From contig CAKPMB010000002.1 in NCBI GenBank assembly GCA_934167885.1, positions 62,001-126,000 of the forward strand: 64,000 nt of DNA, in the 5' to 3' direction. This document shows positions 28,108 through 36,693 of the stretch, piece by piece; within the stretch, counting starts at the first letter, position 1; each line of letters opens with the position of its first letter. A model generated the notes under the pieces. The model saw nothing but the letters and a program-made list of their open reading frames with translations. It was not told the DNA's origin and made no database searches. The DNA is from an uncultured Bacilli bacterium. GTDB lineage: Bacteria; Bacillota_I; Bacilli_A; RF39; UBA660. A program made the translations under genes and the position numbers.

Positions 28108-28132
28108 GTTACTTAATAAAGTAACCCCCCCC
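28108..28132 (-). promoter_or_regulatory. Inverted repeat and G8 tract
   Basis: GTTACTT-AATA-AAGTAAC (28108-28125) is a perfect seven-base inverted repeat. It is followed by eight C residues on the plus strand (28125-28132), eight G on the sense strand, in a region that is otherwise almost pure A and T. Confidence 0.7.
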
Positions 28133-28135
28133 ATA

Positions 28136-28176
28136 TTGACACTATTTGACACATTTGATTTGATACTATTTAACAC
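28136..28176 (-). repeat. Two 17-base direct repeats upstream of surface protein gene
   Basis: The units at 28136-28152 and 28160-28176 differ at two of 17 positions (sense strand GTGTYAAATAGTRTCAA), with a period of 24 bases. They look like paired operator sites on one or two faces of the helix. Confidence 0.65.
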
Positions 28177-28244
28177 TTTTCATCATATCCTTTGCATTAT
28201 TTTTTCTACCATCATTCTATCAAAAATTATGATGAATGTCTATA

Positions 28245-28748
28245 TCATTTCTTTGTAGCTTTAAAAAAACTATAAAAATATAATTTTTCTACCCAATCAC
28301 TGGAATTGTTAGCAAGCTTCATTAAATCTTCATTAGGCATAAGATGCAAAATATCTTCCATAGCATTATCTAACTTTAAAATATTCATATATTCATAAGC
28401 TTCCTTATTACTAGTAGCGATTTCATCAATTCTTTTCCATACATTTGAAACATTTTGATATTCTTCAAGACATAATTCTGGTGAATTCTTTAATTTTTTC
28501 TTATCAACAACATACCGTTTTAAAAAAACTTTATAATCAACAAAAAGAGGGATATAATCAAATCTTTTAACAGCCTCTAAAACATCTTTATTGCTCATGT
28601 GTTTTAATATATTAATACATTTATCTACATAATGGGTATTTTCAAACTTTTCATCTACTGATACATCATTTAAATCATTATTATCAATAAAATCATTAAT
28701 TTTTTGGTCTAAAATCATTAATTTACTAATATTTTCATTCATAGACAT
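28245..28748 (-). CDS. Hypothetical protein, helical and cytoplasmic
   Basis: 167 residues. I do not recognise it. It is charged and almost wholly helical, with no signal peptide or membrane segment. Recognisable stretches include YVDKCINILKHMSNKDVLEA and WVEKLYFYSFFK at the C-terminus. The ATG follows AGGTGT. It lies between recA and the regulated surface protein gene, and ends before the leader region of the latter. No cysteine pairs or nucleotide-binding motifs are seen. Confidence 0.7.
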   Translation of the reverse strand: MSMNENISKLMILDQKINDFIDNNDLNDVSVDEKFENTHYVDKCINILKHMSNKDVLEAVKRFDYIPLFVDYKVFLKRYVVDKKKLKNSPELCLEEYQNVSNVWKRIDEIATSNKEAYEYMNILKLDNAMEDILHLMPNEDLMKLANNSSDWVEKLYFYSFFKATKK

Positions 28749-28802
28749 AACACCTCAAAACATCAAGAATTATAACACAATCTAATTTGTTTTACAAATA
28801 TT

Positions 28803-28826
28803 AAAAAAAGAACTGTTTAACAGCTC
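28803..28826 (-). terminator. Terminator after recA
   Basis: Minus-strand stem GAGCTGTT/AACAGTTC (one G-T pair) followed by seven T residues, starting at the recA stop. Confidence 0.8.
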
Positions 28827-29842
28827 TATTTACTATTTTTTTTATTATTAATTTCAATATTATAGAATTCTCTAATTTTATGTTCAATTTCACTACTTAA
28901 TTTTTTATTTTCTTTAAGTAAAAGTTTAACATTTTCTTTTCCTTGACCAATCTTTTCACCATTATAAGAATACCATGCACCATTTTTTTCTAAAACGCCA
29001 CTAGAACATCCTAAATCAACTAATTCGCCTTCTTTGCTGACACCTTCACCATACATAATATCAACAGTAGCGATTTTAAATGGTGGAGCGACTTTATTTT
29101 TAACGACTTTGACATTGGTTTTGCTTCCGACAATACTATCTCCTATCTTTATAGCTTCCGTTTTCCGAACATCTAAACGAACACTGGCGTAAAACTTTAA
29201 AGCACGTCCTCCAGGTGTTGTTTCAGGATTACCAAACATAATACCTACTTTTTCACGTAACTGATTTATAAAAATAGCGATAGTCTTGGTTTTATTTATT
29301 GTTCCTGATAATTTTCTTAAAGCTTGGGACATAAGACGGGCTTGTAGTCCAACATGTGAGTCACCCATTTCACCTTCGATTTCAGCTTGAGGCACTAAGG
29401 CCGCTACTGAATCAATAACTACAATATTAACGGCTTCACTTCTAACAAGTGCCTCACATATTTCTAGGGCTTGTTCACCCGTATCCGGTTGCGCTAATAA
29501 TAAATCATTAATATTAACCCCTAAATTTTTGGCATAAAGAGGATCAAGCGCATGTTCGGCATCAATGAAAGCGGCACGGCCACCATTTTTTTGAACTTCG
29601 GCGATGGCATGTAGGGCAAAAGTTGTTTTACCACTTGATTCTGGGCCAAATATTTCAATAATTCTTCCTTTAGGATATCCACCTGCTCCTAGGGCAATAT
29701 CTAGTGCTAAACTACCACTTGATGATACTTCAACTTGAGCATGATGATTATCACCAAGTCGCATAACAGCTCCTTTGCCAAATTGTTTTTCAAGACTTGC
29801 TAAAACATTTTCTAAAGTTTTATCATCTTTATTTTCCTTCAT
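28826..29842 (-). CDS. recA: Recombinase RecA
   Basis: About 338 residues. The start at 29842 follows GGGAGGG; the frame upstream has no ribosome site. It shows GPESSGKTT (Walker A), VVIDSVAALVP (Walker B), the GDSHVGLQARLMSQALRKL loop and FINQLREKVGIMFGNPE. It drives homologous recombination and the SOS response. The promoter has only a half-match to the Bacillus SOS box (CGAAC), so LexA control is not clear. It is a single-gene unit. Confidence 0.98.
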   Translation of the reverse strand: MKENKDDKTLENVLASLEKQFGKGAVMRLGDNHHAQVEVSSSGSLALDIALGAGGYPKGRIIEIFGPESSGKTTFALHAIAEVQKNGGRAAFIDAEHALDPLYAKNLGVNINDLLLAQPDTGEQALEICEALVRSEAVNIVVIDSVAALVPQAEIEGEMGDSHVGLQARLMSQALRKLSGTINKTKTIAIFINQLREKVGIMFGNPETTPGGRALKFYASVRLDVRKTEAIKIGDSIVGSKTNVKVVKNKVAPPFKIATVDIMYGEGVSKEGELVDLGCSSGVLEKNGAWYSYNGEKIGQGKENVKLLLKENKKLSSEIEHKIREFYNIEINNKKNSK

Positions 29843-29878
29843 ATACCCTCCCATTTTCAAACCATAATTCCTAATCTC

Positions 29879-29907
29879 ATTGTATCGAACAATATACCAA
29901 TAGTCAA
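29879..29907 (-). promoter_or_regulatory. Promoter of recA
   Basis: Minus strand: TTGACT (29902-29907), 17-base spacer, TACAAT (29879-29884). The spacer ends in TTCG, a partial SOS half-site. Confidence 0.8.
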
Positions 29908-29916
29908 CAAATTGGA

Positions 29917-29946
29917 CAAAAAAAGAAACATATTTTCATATGTCTC
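29917..29946 (-). terminator. Terminator of the SPFH/Tim44 cluster
   Basis: Minus-strand stem ACATAT/ATATGT, with flanking GA/TC, followed by TTTTTTT, ten bases after the SPFH gene stop. Confidence 0.75.
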
Positions 29947-29955
29947 CTTTAGTAA

Positions 29956-31083
29956 TTATTCAACTTTAGTTCCACAGTTAGAACAGAATTTACCAGTTAC
30001 TTCCATACCACATTGTTGGCAATGTTTTTTCTCTTCTTCTAATTTTTCACCACAATTAGAGCAGAACTTACCAGTAGCTTTTGCACCACATTTTGGACAC
30101 TTCTTGCCTTCATTGACATTAGCTTTTTTCTCATTTTCTTTAACATATTCAAGAGGATTACCAACCATAGCATTACCTGCCATATTCATCATACCAACGC
30201 CCATGAAACCATTAGCAGCACCTTTATCGTTGCTTGCAGCTTTTTCCATAGCTGTTGCTGTAGCAGATACCATACGGCCTGCTGCAAATTCACTCTTGCC
30301 ATACATTGCAGCACTATCAAACTCTTCAATACGACGACGACTTTCATCATCAGGTGTAATTTTTTCGATAGCTACACTTACAATTTCCATACCACGGCGA
30401 GCTTTCCAATCCTCGTCTAGGGCTTCATTCATATGACGTGCTAAACGTAATTGCTCGCTTGGTAGGCTAGAGAATGTAATACCTTCCTTAGCACAACTTG
30501 AAAGTGCAACATCTAAAGCATTAACAAATTCAGCATTTGCTTGATTCATTAACATTTCTTTAGTATATTCACTAGTTATATTACCAGCAATATTAGATAC
30601 AAACATAAATGGATTGCTAATCTTAAATGAATATAATCCATGATAACGAATGTAAATATTACGATATGTTGGATCATTGTATGGCATTGGTGAACTAGAA
30701 CCAAACTTATTATCTAATATTTCTTTTACGTTAACATAAAAGATTGCTTGTTCTTTTGATACGGCACCACCAAATTTGAAACGTTCCCACATTTCTTTAA
30801 ACATACCGCCAAATTGACCAGCGAATAAAGATGGTGATGAACTACTATCAAATGAGTAAACACCTTCCTCAGCTGTTGCATCAACTATTTTTCCAGAATC
30901 AAATATAAGTGCTACTTGTCCAGGAGCGACTTGTATTCTACTCTTATTAGAAATAACTCCATTCTTAGTTGTTTTCTTAACAACTAAAACATCATTGCTT
31001 AAACTATCACACTTAATATAATCTTCCCATTGATCATGTAAAGTGCTACCAACTGCATTAAATGCAGCCTTTACTAAACCCAT
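29956..31083 (-). CDS. SPFH-domain protein with two C-terminal zinc ribbons (YdjI-like)
   Basis: 375 residues. Residues 20-250 form the SPFH/band-7 domain of the YdjI or virion-core type (VAPGQVALIFDSGKIVDATA, FYVNVKEILDNKFGS, MEIVSVAIEKITPDDESRRR). A Met/Gly/Ala-rich stretch is followed by two zinc ribbons: KKCPKCGAKATGKFCSNCGE and KHCQQCGMEVTGKFCSNCGT. No signal peptide or helix is seen, so it is probably a peripheral membrane scaffold. In Bacillus subtilis, as I recall it, YdjI acts with PspA and the YdjG/YdjH membrane proteins in membrane stress. Here it closes a run of five Tim44-like genes. An extended -10 (TGGTAATAT) upstream suggests its own promoter. Confidence 0.85.
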   Translation of the reverse strand: MGLVKAAFNAVGSTLHDQWEDYIKCDSLSNDVLVVKKTTKNGVISNKSRIQVAPGQVALIFDSGKIVDATAEEGVYSFDSSSSPSLFAGQFGGMFKEMWERFKFGGAVSKEQAIFYVNVKEILDNKFGSSSPMPYNDPTYRNIYIRYHGLYSFKISNPFMFVSNIAGNITSEYTKEMLMNQANAEFVNALDVALSSCAKEGITFSSLPSEQLRLARHMNEALDEDWKARRGMEIVSVAIEKITPDDESRRRIEEFDSAAMYGKSEFAAGRMVSATATAMEKAASNDKGAANGFMGVGMMNMAGNAMVGNPLEYVKENEKKANVNEGKKCPKCGAKATGKFCSNCGEKLEEEKKHCQQCGMEVTGKFCSNCGTKVE

Positions 31084-31142
31084 AATTTACCTTCCTTTCG
31101 ATAATATATATATTACCATAATTATTAAAATTATGCAATATT

Positions 31143-31688
31143 TTAATCATACGTTGCGATACTTACTAACACCCAATCATAATCCTTTGTATTATATGGT
31201 GTTTTGCAATATTCACAAATACCACTACTATTAGCATCAATAATAGCATCACAATTTGGACACTTTCTTATATCATTTTCACTTTTAGCCTGCTTACTTT
31301 TTGAGAATAAAAGTCTATTTTCTTTTTCAATACGATGAGTGTTATTGCCAAATAAGAAAGCATTCGTTTGACTATTAACAACATAATCCATATATCTTGA
31401 AATTAGTTTAACTTCAATTAAATATTGATTATCATTTTCTGTAATATTAATAATCTTTGTATCTTTAATATTCATCTCTTGATAAACTTTTTTTTGATTA
31501 GCCTTATCTAACTCTTTTAAGAAAATACTATAACGATCATACAACTCTTGTGATATTTTATGCTTAACCCTATCTAGATTATTAGTCATTATTGCGGTTA
31601 ATAACATAATATATGTATTATTAACTTTCGTTATAAAGGCACTTTCTGAAAAACTACTATCACGTTTTACTAAATCATTAACTTGCAT
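31143..31688 (-). CDS. Soluble Tim44-like/zinc-ribbon protein
   Basis: 181 residues, no membrane helix. Residues 1-130 match the Tim44-like fold of the neighbouring proteins (LTAIMTNNLDRVKHKISQEL, YDRYSIFLKELDKANQKKVY). A C-terminal zinc ribbon reads IRKCPNCDAIIDANSSG then CEYCKTP. It appears to be a shortened copy of the membrane-bound paralogues at 31703 and 33152, without their anchor. It lies 14 bases after 31703-32383 in the same operon. Function unknown; a role beside the SPFH scaffold is inference. Confidence 0.75.
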   Translation of the reverse strand: MQVNDLVKRDSSFSESAFITKVNNTYIMLLTAIMTNNLDRVKHKISQELYDRYSIFLKELDKANQKKVYQEMNIKDTKIINITENDNQYLIEVKLISRYMDYVVNSQTNAFLFGNNTHRIEKENRLLFSKSKQAKSENDIRKCPNCDAIIDANSSGICEYCKTPYNTKDYDWVLVSIATYD

Positions 31689-31702
31689 TATACTCTCCTT
31701 TA

Positions 31703-32383
31703 TTATTCATAAGTATTTATTTGATATTTAGACATTTTATTGGACATAACCCATTTACTTGGGATATTAGCGAAAATACTACCACAATATGAACATACAT
31801 TTCTTCGCTTATCTATTTTACTACCACAGTTTGGACAGAAGTCACCTTTATCTGAAAGATTACATACATATGTAAGTTCATATGTATGTGAAATAGTAAT
31901 ACGAGTATCTCCCCGTGAAACATAGCCTAATTTTTCAATAAAATCACGAAAAGAACAACTTAATTCAATTTTAACCGTTAATATTTGATTTTCAAGATGG
32001 GCTTCGGTTATAACTGAAGAATCATATTTAAAATCATACATAATATTCTTACTACAATCATTTTTTAAAGTCTCTAATTGCATAACATATTGATTATAAA
32101 GTTCATCCGTTAAGAGTTCTTTTAATTTATCGTAATCAAATTCCATCCACGCTATTTGCACAGCGACAAAATCATTAAACCTATCTTGAAGAAAAGTTTG
32201 AACATTAAAATTACGAATGCAATTATTCAATATTTGCAAAGCCATGCTTTTATTTTCAATAATTGCTCTATTTCTTTCATATGTTTCTCTTCTTTTCTTT
32301 TGAGCGTTGCGAATATCAATATATCCTGCTGGAACAAAGATAACAAGGCAAACAATTATTGTAATTACAATACTTTTATCCAT
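31703..32383 (-). CDS. Membrane-anchored Tim44-like/zinc-ribbon protein (type B, copy 2)
   Basis: 226 residues. An N-terminal helix (IVITIIVCLVIFVPAGYI) anchors a Tim44-like domain (DRFNDFVAVQIAWMEFDYDK, LKELLTDELYNQYVMQLETL) and a C-terminal zinc ribbon (FCPNCGSKIDKRRNVCSYCG). It is closely related to 33152-33868, which carries the same LKELLTDELYNQY and FCPNCGSKIDKR segments. Its start shares a base with the stop of 32383-33132 (TAATG). Tim44-like domains bind membranes or unfolded proteins in mitochondria; in bacteria their role is not established. Confidence 0.78.
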   Translation of the reverse strand: MDKSIVITIIVCLVIFVPAGYIDIRNAQKKRRETYERNRAIIENKSMALQILNNCIRNFNVQTFLQDRFNDFVAVQIAWMEFDYDKLKELLTDELYNQYVMQLETLKNDCSKNIMYDFKYDSSVITEAHLENQILTVKIELSCSFRDFIEKLGYVSRGDTRITISHTYELTYVCNLSDKGDFCPNCGSKIDKRRNVCSYCGSIFANIPSKWVMSNKMSKYQINTYE

Positions 32384-33132
32384 TATCGCACCACCTTTCT
32401 TGTTCTAACATCGCTTATTAACCATGTATTATCAGGATATAAAACAAATGTTACTTCTTTTTGATAATATAAAATACTAGGTTCTCCTAACATTACCTTA
32501 CCATGTGTCATAATGTAATCCTTAGCTTTATAAATTATAAGCGTTTTCATAAAGATTAAATTACCATTTTCGCGAACATCTACAATATATACAGCTTGGG
32601 GAGTTTCATTAGTGAATACTCGAATATAGTTATTGTTTTTTATATAATTAAATTCAAATTCACATTTTTGGCATAATTCACCTGTTAAAATATTTTTTAA
32701 GTAGTTTATATCTAAATTACACATTGCTTTCTGCATAGCAATATATTGATTGTATCGATCAACTTTTAATTTATTAATATCAACTTGTCCTAATTTATTA
32801 AAAATGGCATTATAAGCTATATCATTGCCTGTCGCTATTTTTTTACGATCTGCTTTCTTTCCACACATCATAAGAATTATAAACACGATAACAGTAAAGG
32901 CCATGAAATAGAAAAATGTCTTAAAGGAACCACCGCGACCACCAAAACTACCGCCTCCGCCATAATCACCACCACCAAAATCGCCACCAGAGGATCCACC
33001 ATCATAACTTGAGTCAAAACCAGAGTCAGCTCCTAAAGATTTAGGATCAACGTTTTGATAGACAAATAAAACGGTCATAAATAACGATATGGCAATTAAA
33101 CAATTTATAAAAATATTTTTCTTTTTCTTCAT
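32383..33132 (-). CDS. Gly-rich membrane protein with Tim44-like domain (type A, copy 2)
   Basis: 249 residues. A first helix (FINCLIAISLFMTVLFVYQN) is followed by a Gly/Ser/Asp-rich stretch (SSYDGGSSGGDFGGGDYGGG), a second helix (FFYFMAFTVIVFIILMMCG) and a Tim44-like domain (DRYNQYIAMQKAMCNLDINY). It has no zinc ribbon. The glycine-rich loop lies outside or between the helices, as in TPM/Tim44-like proteins of other Firmicutes. It pairs with the zinc-ribbon gene after it; the pair 33869/33152 has the same order. Confidence 0.75.
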   Translation of the reverse strand: MKKKKNIFINCLIAISLFMTVLFVYQNVDPKSLGADSGFDSSYDGGSSGGDFGGGDYGGGGSFGGRGGSFKTFFYFMAFTVIVFIILMMCGKKADRKKIATGNDIAYNAIFNKLGQVDINKLKVDRYNQYIAMQKAMCNLDINYLKNILTGELCQKCEFEFNYIKNNNYIRVFTNETPQAVYIVDVRENGNLIFMKTLIIYKAKDYIMTHGKVMLGEPSILYYQKEVTFVLYPDNTWLISDVRTRKVVR

Positions 33133-33151
33133 TCAATAACTCTCCTTTTCA

Positions 33152-33868
33152 CTATTCAACAATATCGCGTTGAACTTTAGACATTTTATTGGACATAACC
33201 CACTTATTGGCAATATTTGAAAAAATACCGCCACAATATGAACAACGATTTTTTCGTTTATCTATTTTGCTACCACAATTTGGACAAAATTCGCCTTTAT
33301 CCGCAAGATTACAAACAAATGTTAATTCATACACATGATTAATAATTATGTTCGTATTCCCCCTTGAAACATACCAAAACTTTTCAATAAAATCATGAAA
33401 TGAACAATCTAATTCCATTTTAATTGTCAAAATTTGATTATCACAATAAGCGTCTAATATACGATAACCATTAAGTTTAAAATCATTCATAATATTTCGG
33501 CGATAATCATTTTTTAAAGTATCAAGCTGCATAATATATTGATTATATAATTCATCCGTTAATAGTTCTTTTAATTTATCATAATCAAAATTCATCCAAG
33601 CTTTTTGAATTTCTAAAAAGTCATTATAACGATCACGCAAAAATGCTGGAATGTTTAAATTAGGAAAGTTAGTAGTAAGAAAATTGAGAGCTTTCTTAGA
33701 TGAAGCGTTATTATGTTGTTTTTCTTTTCTCTTGTTCAAAGTTCTTGTAATATCACTATGAAATCTAATATAAATGCTAACAACTATAGTAACAGTCATA
33801 ATAATAATAGACATAATTAAAGCATTAGATGTAATCATAGATTCATCTGCTAGTAGTTTTAACCGCAT
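33152..33868 (-). CDS. Membrane-anchored Tim44-like/zinc-ribbon protein (type B, copy 1)
   Basis: 238 residues. A helix near residues 13-35 (ITSNALIMSIIIMTVTIVVS) is followed by a Tim44-like domain (FLRDRYNDFLEIQKAWMNFD) and a zinc ribbon (FCPNCGSKIDKRKNRCSYCG). The ATG directly follows the stop of 33869-34651 (TAAATG). The high similarity to 31703-32383 over the whole length points to duplication. Confidence 0.78.
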   Translation of the reverse strand: MRLKLLADESMITSNALIMSIIIMTVTIVVSIYIRFHSDITRTLNKRKEKQHNNASSKKALNFLTTNFPNLNIPAFLRDRYNDFLEIQKAWMNFDYDKLKELLTDELYNQYIMQLDTLKNDYRRNIMNDFKLNGYRILDAYCDNQILTIKMELDCSFHDFIEKFWYVSRGNTNIIINHVYELTFVCNLADKGEFCPNCGSKIDKRKNRCSYCGGIFSNIANKWVMSNKMSKVQRDIVE

Positions 33869-34651
33869 TTAATCAGCCTCCCTTCTGGTTTTAATATCAC
33901 TTATTACCCATTCATCATTTGGATAACGAACAAATAAAACTTCTTTTTGATAAGTTCGCACCTTATCACTACCATATAAATAAAGTTGAACATCTCGATA
34001 AAGGTAATCACGCGCTCTATATGTAAAAAGCATAGTTACAAACGTTAAATTACCATTTTGATGAATAGATGTAATATTAATGCCTTGGCATACTAAATTA
34101 TCAAACATTCTTTTAAGATCATTATCTTTTAAATAATTTATGAAAACTTCATATTTTTTATATAAATCACTAGTCATCGAATTAAGTAAATAGTTACTAT
34201 CATAATTAGATATAGCTTTCTGCAAAGAAATATATTGATTATAGCGATCTTGTTTTAGTCTATTAATATCAATATTCCCTAAACAATTTAAAATATAATT
34301 ATAAGATATATCCTTCTTATCCGACGCTAAAACCCGTCTATTTTTCGTTACCACAATTTTTTCAACAACCTTTGGATAAAGATACATTGATAAACCAATA
34401 AGTGCAAATATGCCAACTACTATCATTAATTCCCGAGGGCTCAAATTAGAAGAAGAACCATAATCTGATCCCGACCATCCATAATCACTACCACCATAGT
34501 CACTACCTGATGATCCACCACCATCATAACTAGTATCAAAACCAGAATCAGCCCCTATAGATTTAGGACCAATTTCATAATACGCAAAAAAAGCTGTTAT
34601 AAATAAAACTACAACAACTAAACAATTTATAAAAATCTTTCGTATCTTCAT
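33869..34651 (-). CDS. Gly/Ser-rich membrane protein with Tim44-like domain (type A, copy 1)
   Basis: 260 residues. Helix one (FINCLVVVVLFITAFFAYYE), a Gly/Ser/Tyr-rich segment (SYDGGGSSGSDYGGSDYGWS), helix two (ELMIVVGIFALIGLSMYL) and a Tim44-like domain (DRYNQYISLQKAISNYDSNY). It is the first gene of the cluster; GAGGTAAGC lies before the ATG. The IGPKSIGADSGFD junction recurs in the second copy at 32383, so both derive from one ancestor. Confidence 0.75.
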   Translation of the reverse strand: MKIRKIFINCLVVVVLFITAFFAYYEIGPKSIGADSGFDTSYDGGGSSGSDYGGSDYGWSGSDYGSSSNLSPRELMIVVGIFALIGLSMYLYPKVVEKIVVTKNRRVLASDKKDISYNYILNCLGNIDINRLKQDRYNQYISLQKAISNYDSNYLLNSMTSDLYKKYEVFINYLKDNDLKRMFDNLVCQGINITSIHQNGNLTFVTMLFTYRARDYLYRDVQLYLYGSDKVRTYQKEVLFVRYPNDEWVISDIKTRREAD

Positions 34652-34674
34652 AGCTTACCTCTACTCTAATTTAA

Positions 34675-34703
34675 TTATAACATCACAGAGGTGTTAAAAC
34701 AAT
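34675..34703 (-). promoter_or_regulatory. Promoter of the Tim44-like cluster
   Basis: Minus strand TTGTTT, 17 bases, then TATAAT, about 20 bases before the start at 34651. An imperfect palindrome (AACACC..GATGTT) fills the spacer and could be an operator. Confidence 0.6.
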
Positions 34704-34705
34704 TA

Positions 34706-35560
34706 TTAAAGCCATGAAATATTGATTATATTGACATATGTTTTAAAAATATTATATACATCCTTTAACATTTTCTCATATAACGATGCTTTAGAAGTAA
34801 TTAATAAAATATCTTCTTCTCTTCTTCCATTAAGAATTTCATAATACATATCAAAATAATAACTTGGAAATAAAAGTCTAATATATAAAAGCATATAATC
34901 CATCTTTTCAAGTCGTAAAGTGCGAATATAATTAATAATTTCATCATATGAGTCTTCCTTATAGAAAAAAGTATTCTTAATATATTCTGAAATATCCCTA
35001 ACTTTATAATCAATAACTAATTCCGTTGGATCAAAAACATCATTAAGTCTTCGATGGGATATATAAAGTTCTTCATGCACATTTAACATATTAAAAGCCA
35101 TAATAGCATTTTCACTAAGGCCAATATAATAATTAACCGTTTTATATAATATAGGGTATTTATGAATCAAATGACTAACTTGATATTCAATATAATCAAC
35201 TTTAACACTCCACAATAATGACCAATTATTGCGTTTTAGGCTATCTAACTCTTTAATATTAGGTGAGCGATAACTATTATAACAATTATTATAAACATTG
35301 CGATAATCTATTTTAAGAAGAACATAATACTTATTATTATAAAAAGATAATGGTTCATTATTGATATTTAGAATAATTCTATTTATTTTTATATTATTAA
35401 TTAGCATATAATTATTTAAAATAACTAAACCTTTTATTTCTTCTTGACTACGTTTATATTCTTTTAACTCGAATAAATTATTATTATAAAAAAAATATCC
35501 TTGTTGATTTATCTCATCATTTAACACAATTTGATAAAAGAATTCAAGAATATTTTTCAT
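34706..35560 (-). CDS. Hypothetical protein, possibly a degenerate CotS/APH-like kinase
   Basis: 284 residues, rich in Tyr, Asn and Ile, with no signal peptide. I do not recognise it with certainty. The C-terminal half has a weak resemblance to CotS/aminoglycoside-kinase-like proteins: SHRRLN stands where these have HGDL, and DPTELVIDYKVRDISEYIKN could correspond to the VIDFD...RDL segment. The catalytic residues would then be missing, so a pseudokinase is one possibility. It follows prs by about 30 bases on the same strand and may be read through from it. Confidence 0.6.
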   Translation of the reverse strand: MKNILEFFYQIVLNDEINQQGYFFYNNNLFELKEYKRSQEEIKGLVILNNYMLINNIKINRIILNINNEPLSFYNNKYYVLLKIDYRNVYNNCYNSYRSPNIKELDSLKRNNWSLLWSVKVDYIEYQVSHLIHKYPILYKTVNYYIGLSENAIMAFNMLNVHEELYISHRRLNDVFDPTELVIDYKVRDISEYIKNTFFYKEDSYDEIINYIRTLRLEKMDYMLLYIRLLFPSYYFDMYYEILNGRREEDILLITSKASLYEKMLKDVYNIFKTYVNIINISWL

Positions 35561-35592
35561 TTATATCACCTAATTAAGTTTATGTAATATTT

Positions 35593-36669
35593 TTATTTTC
35601 TTGCAAAATCTTCAAGTAATGGGCTCTTATATGCTAGAATAGGTGCAACTGATTTTCCTTGATAGAATGTCCAAATAATTTTAGCAACGTATTCTGAACA
35701 GTCAGCTTGGCATATCCATGGACGTGATAAGGCTTCATCTGATACATATGAAAGGTTTGTTGTATAAAGTTTTGTAAATAAACCATCTTTATAAGCCTCA
35801 TCAAAAACTTCTAAGCCTTTTGTAAATAAACTATAAGCGCTCATTAAATATATTTTTTGAGCTCCACGTTTTTTTAATTCACGAGCAACATCAATCATTG
35901 ATTCACCGCTGGCAATCATATCATCAACAATAATGATATCTTTGCCTTTAACATCTTTACCAATATATTCGTGTTTTAAAATAGGATTTTTGCCATCAAC
36001 AACACGATAAACATCACGTTGTTTTTCAAAGTGACCACCTAATTCACATCCTAACATATTAGCATAGAAATTAGTTCTTTTAATAGCACCATTATCAGGC
36101 GACACGGCTAATAAATTGTCATTATTAACTTTTTCATTTTTTATAAAATTTTCAAGAATAATATTGGTTGGATAAAAATTATCAAAGGATGAACAAGGTA
36201 TAGCATTTTGCACATTAGAATCGTGCACATCAAAAGTAATAATATTGCTAACACCTTTTTCAATTAATGTTTGCAAAGCAACAGCACAATCTAATGACTC
36301 ACGACCATCTCTTTTATGTTGACGTGATGAATAGAAAAGAGGCATAACTAAAGATATACTACGTGACTGATTACGAATTGCACATATTGCTCTAATAACA
36401 TCTTGAAAATGATCATCAGGACTCTTATGATTCATATATTCATACATTTTATATGTAATTGAATGATTCCCTGGATCACTTAAGATAAATATTTCTTTTT
36501 TACGAACACTTTCTTCTAAAACTACCTTACCCTCCCCATTATTAAAACGCACTTCCTTAATAGGAACAATAAAACTTTCTTCTCTTCCTGTTATGTTTCT
36601 TAGATGTTTATCAACCAAATTCCCAAATTCCTTACAGTTATCAAATACTATAAGTTTCAAACTTTCCAT
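35593..36669 (-). CDS. prs: Ribose-phosphate pyrophosphokinase
   Basis: 358 residues, about 40 longer than the usual class I enzyme. The ATP loop region reads MPLFYSSRQHKRDGRESLDC, followed by FDVHDSN and the PRPP-binding loop IIIVDDMIASGESM. The N-terminal half is divergent and contains extra segments. It makes PRPP from ribose 5-phosphate and ATP for nucleotide synthesis, which fits its place after rpe. The usual DDMIDTGGT reads DDMIASGES, a small change in the loop. Confidence 0.85.
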   Translation of the reverse strand: MESLKLIVFDNCKEFGNLVDKHLRNITGREESFIVPIKEVRFNNGEGKVVLEESVRKKEIFILSDPGNHSITYKMYEYMNHKSPDDHFQDVIRAICAIRNQSRSISLVMPLFYSSRQHKRDGRESLDCAVALQTLIEKGVSNIITFDVHDSNVQNAIPCSSFDNFYPTNIILENFIKNEKVNNDNLLAVSPDNGAIKRTNFYANMLGCELGGHFEKQRDVYRVVDGKNPILKHEYIGKDVKGKDIIIVDDMIASGESMIDVARELKKRGAQKIYLMSAYSLFTKGLEVFDEAYKDGLFTKLYTTNLSYVSDEALSRPWICQADCSEYVAKIIWTFYQGKSVAPILAYKSPLLEDFARK

Positions 36670-36693
36670 ACTACCTCCATTTATCTTTAAAGA

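Noticed and set aside
29879..29907. SOS box in the recA promoter
   Set aside because: Only one half-site (CGAAC) is recognisable; the other half does not fit.
29912..30436. 174-residue plus-strand reading frame opposite the SPFH gene
   Set aside because: It is the mirror of a clear coding gene, has no ribosome site and no family resemblance. The same holds for the other plus-strand frames opposite recognised genes.
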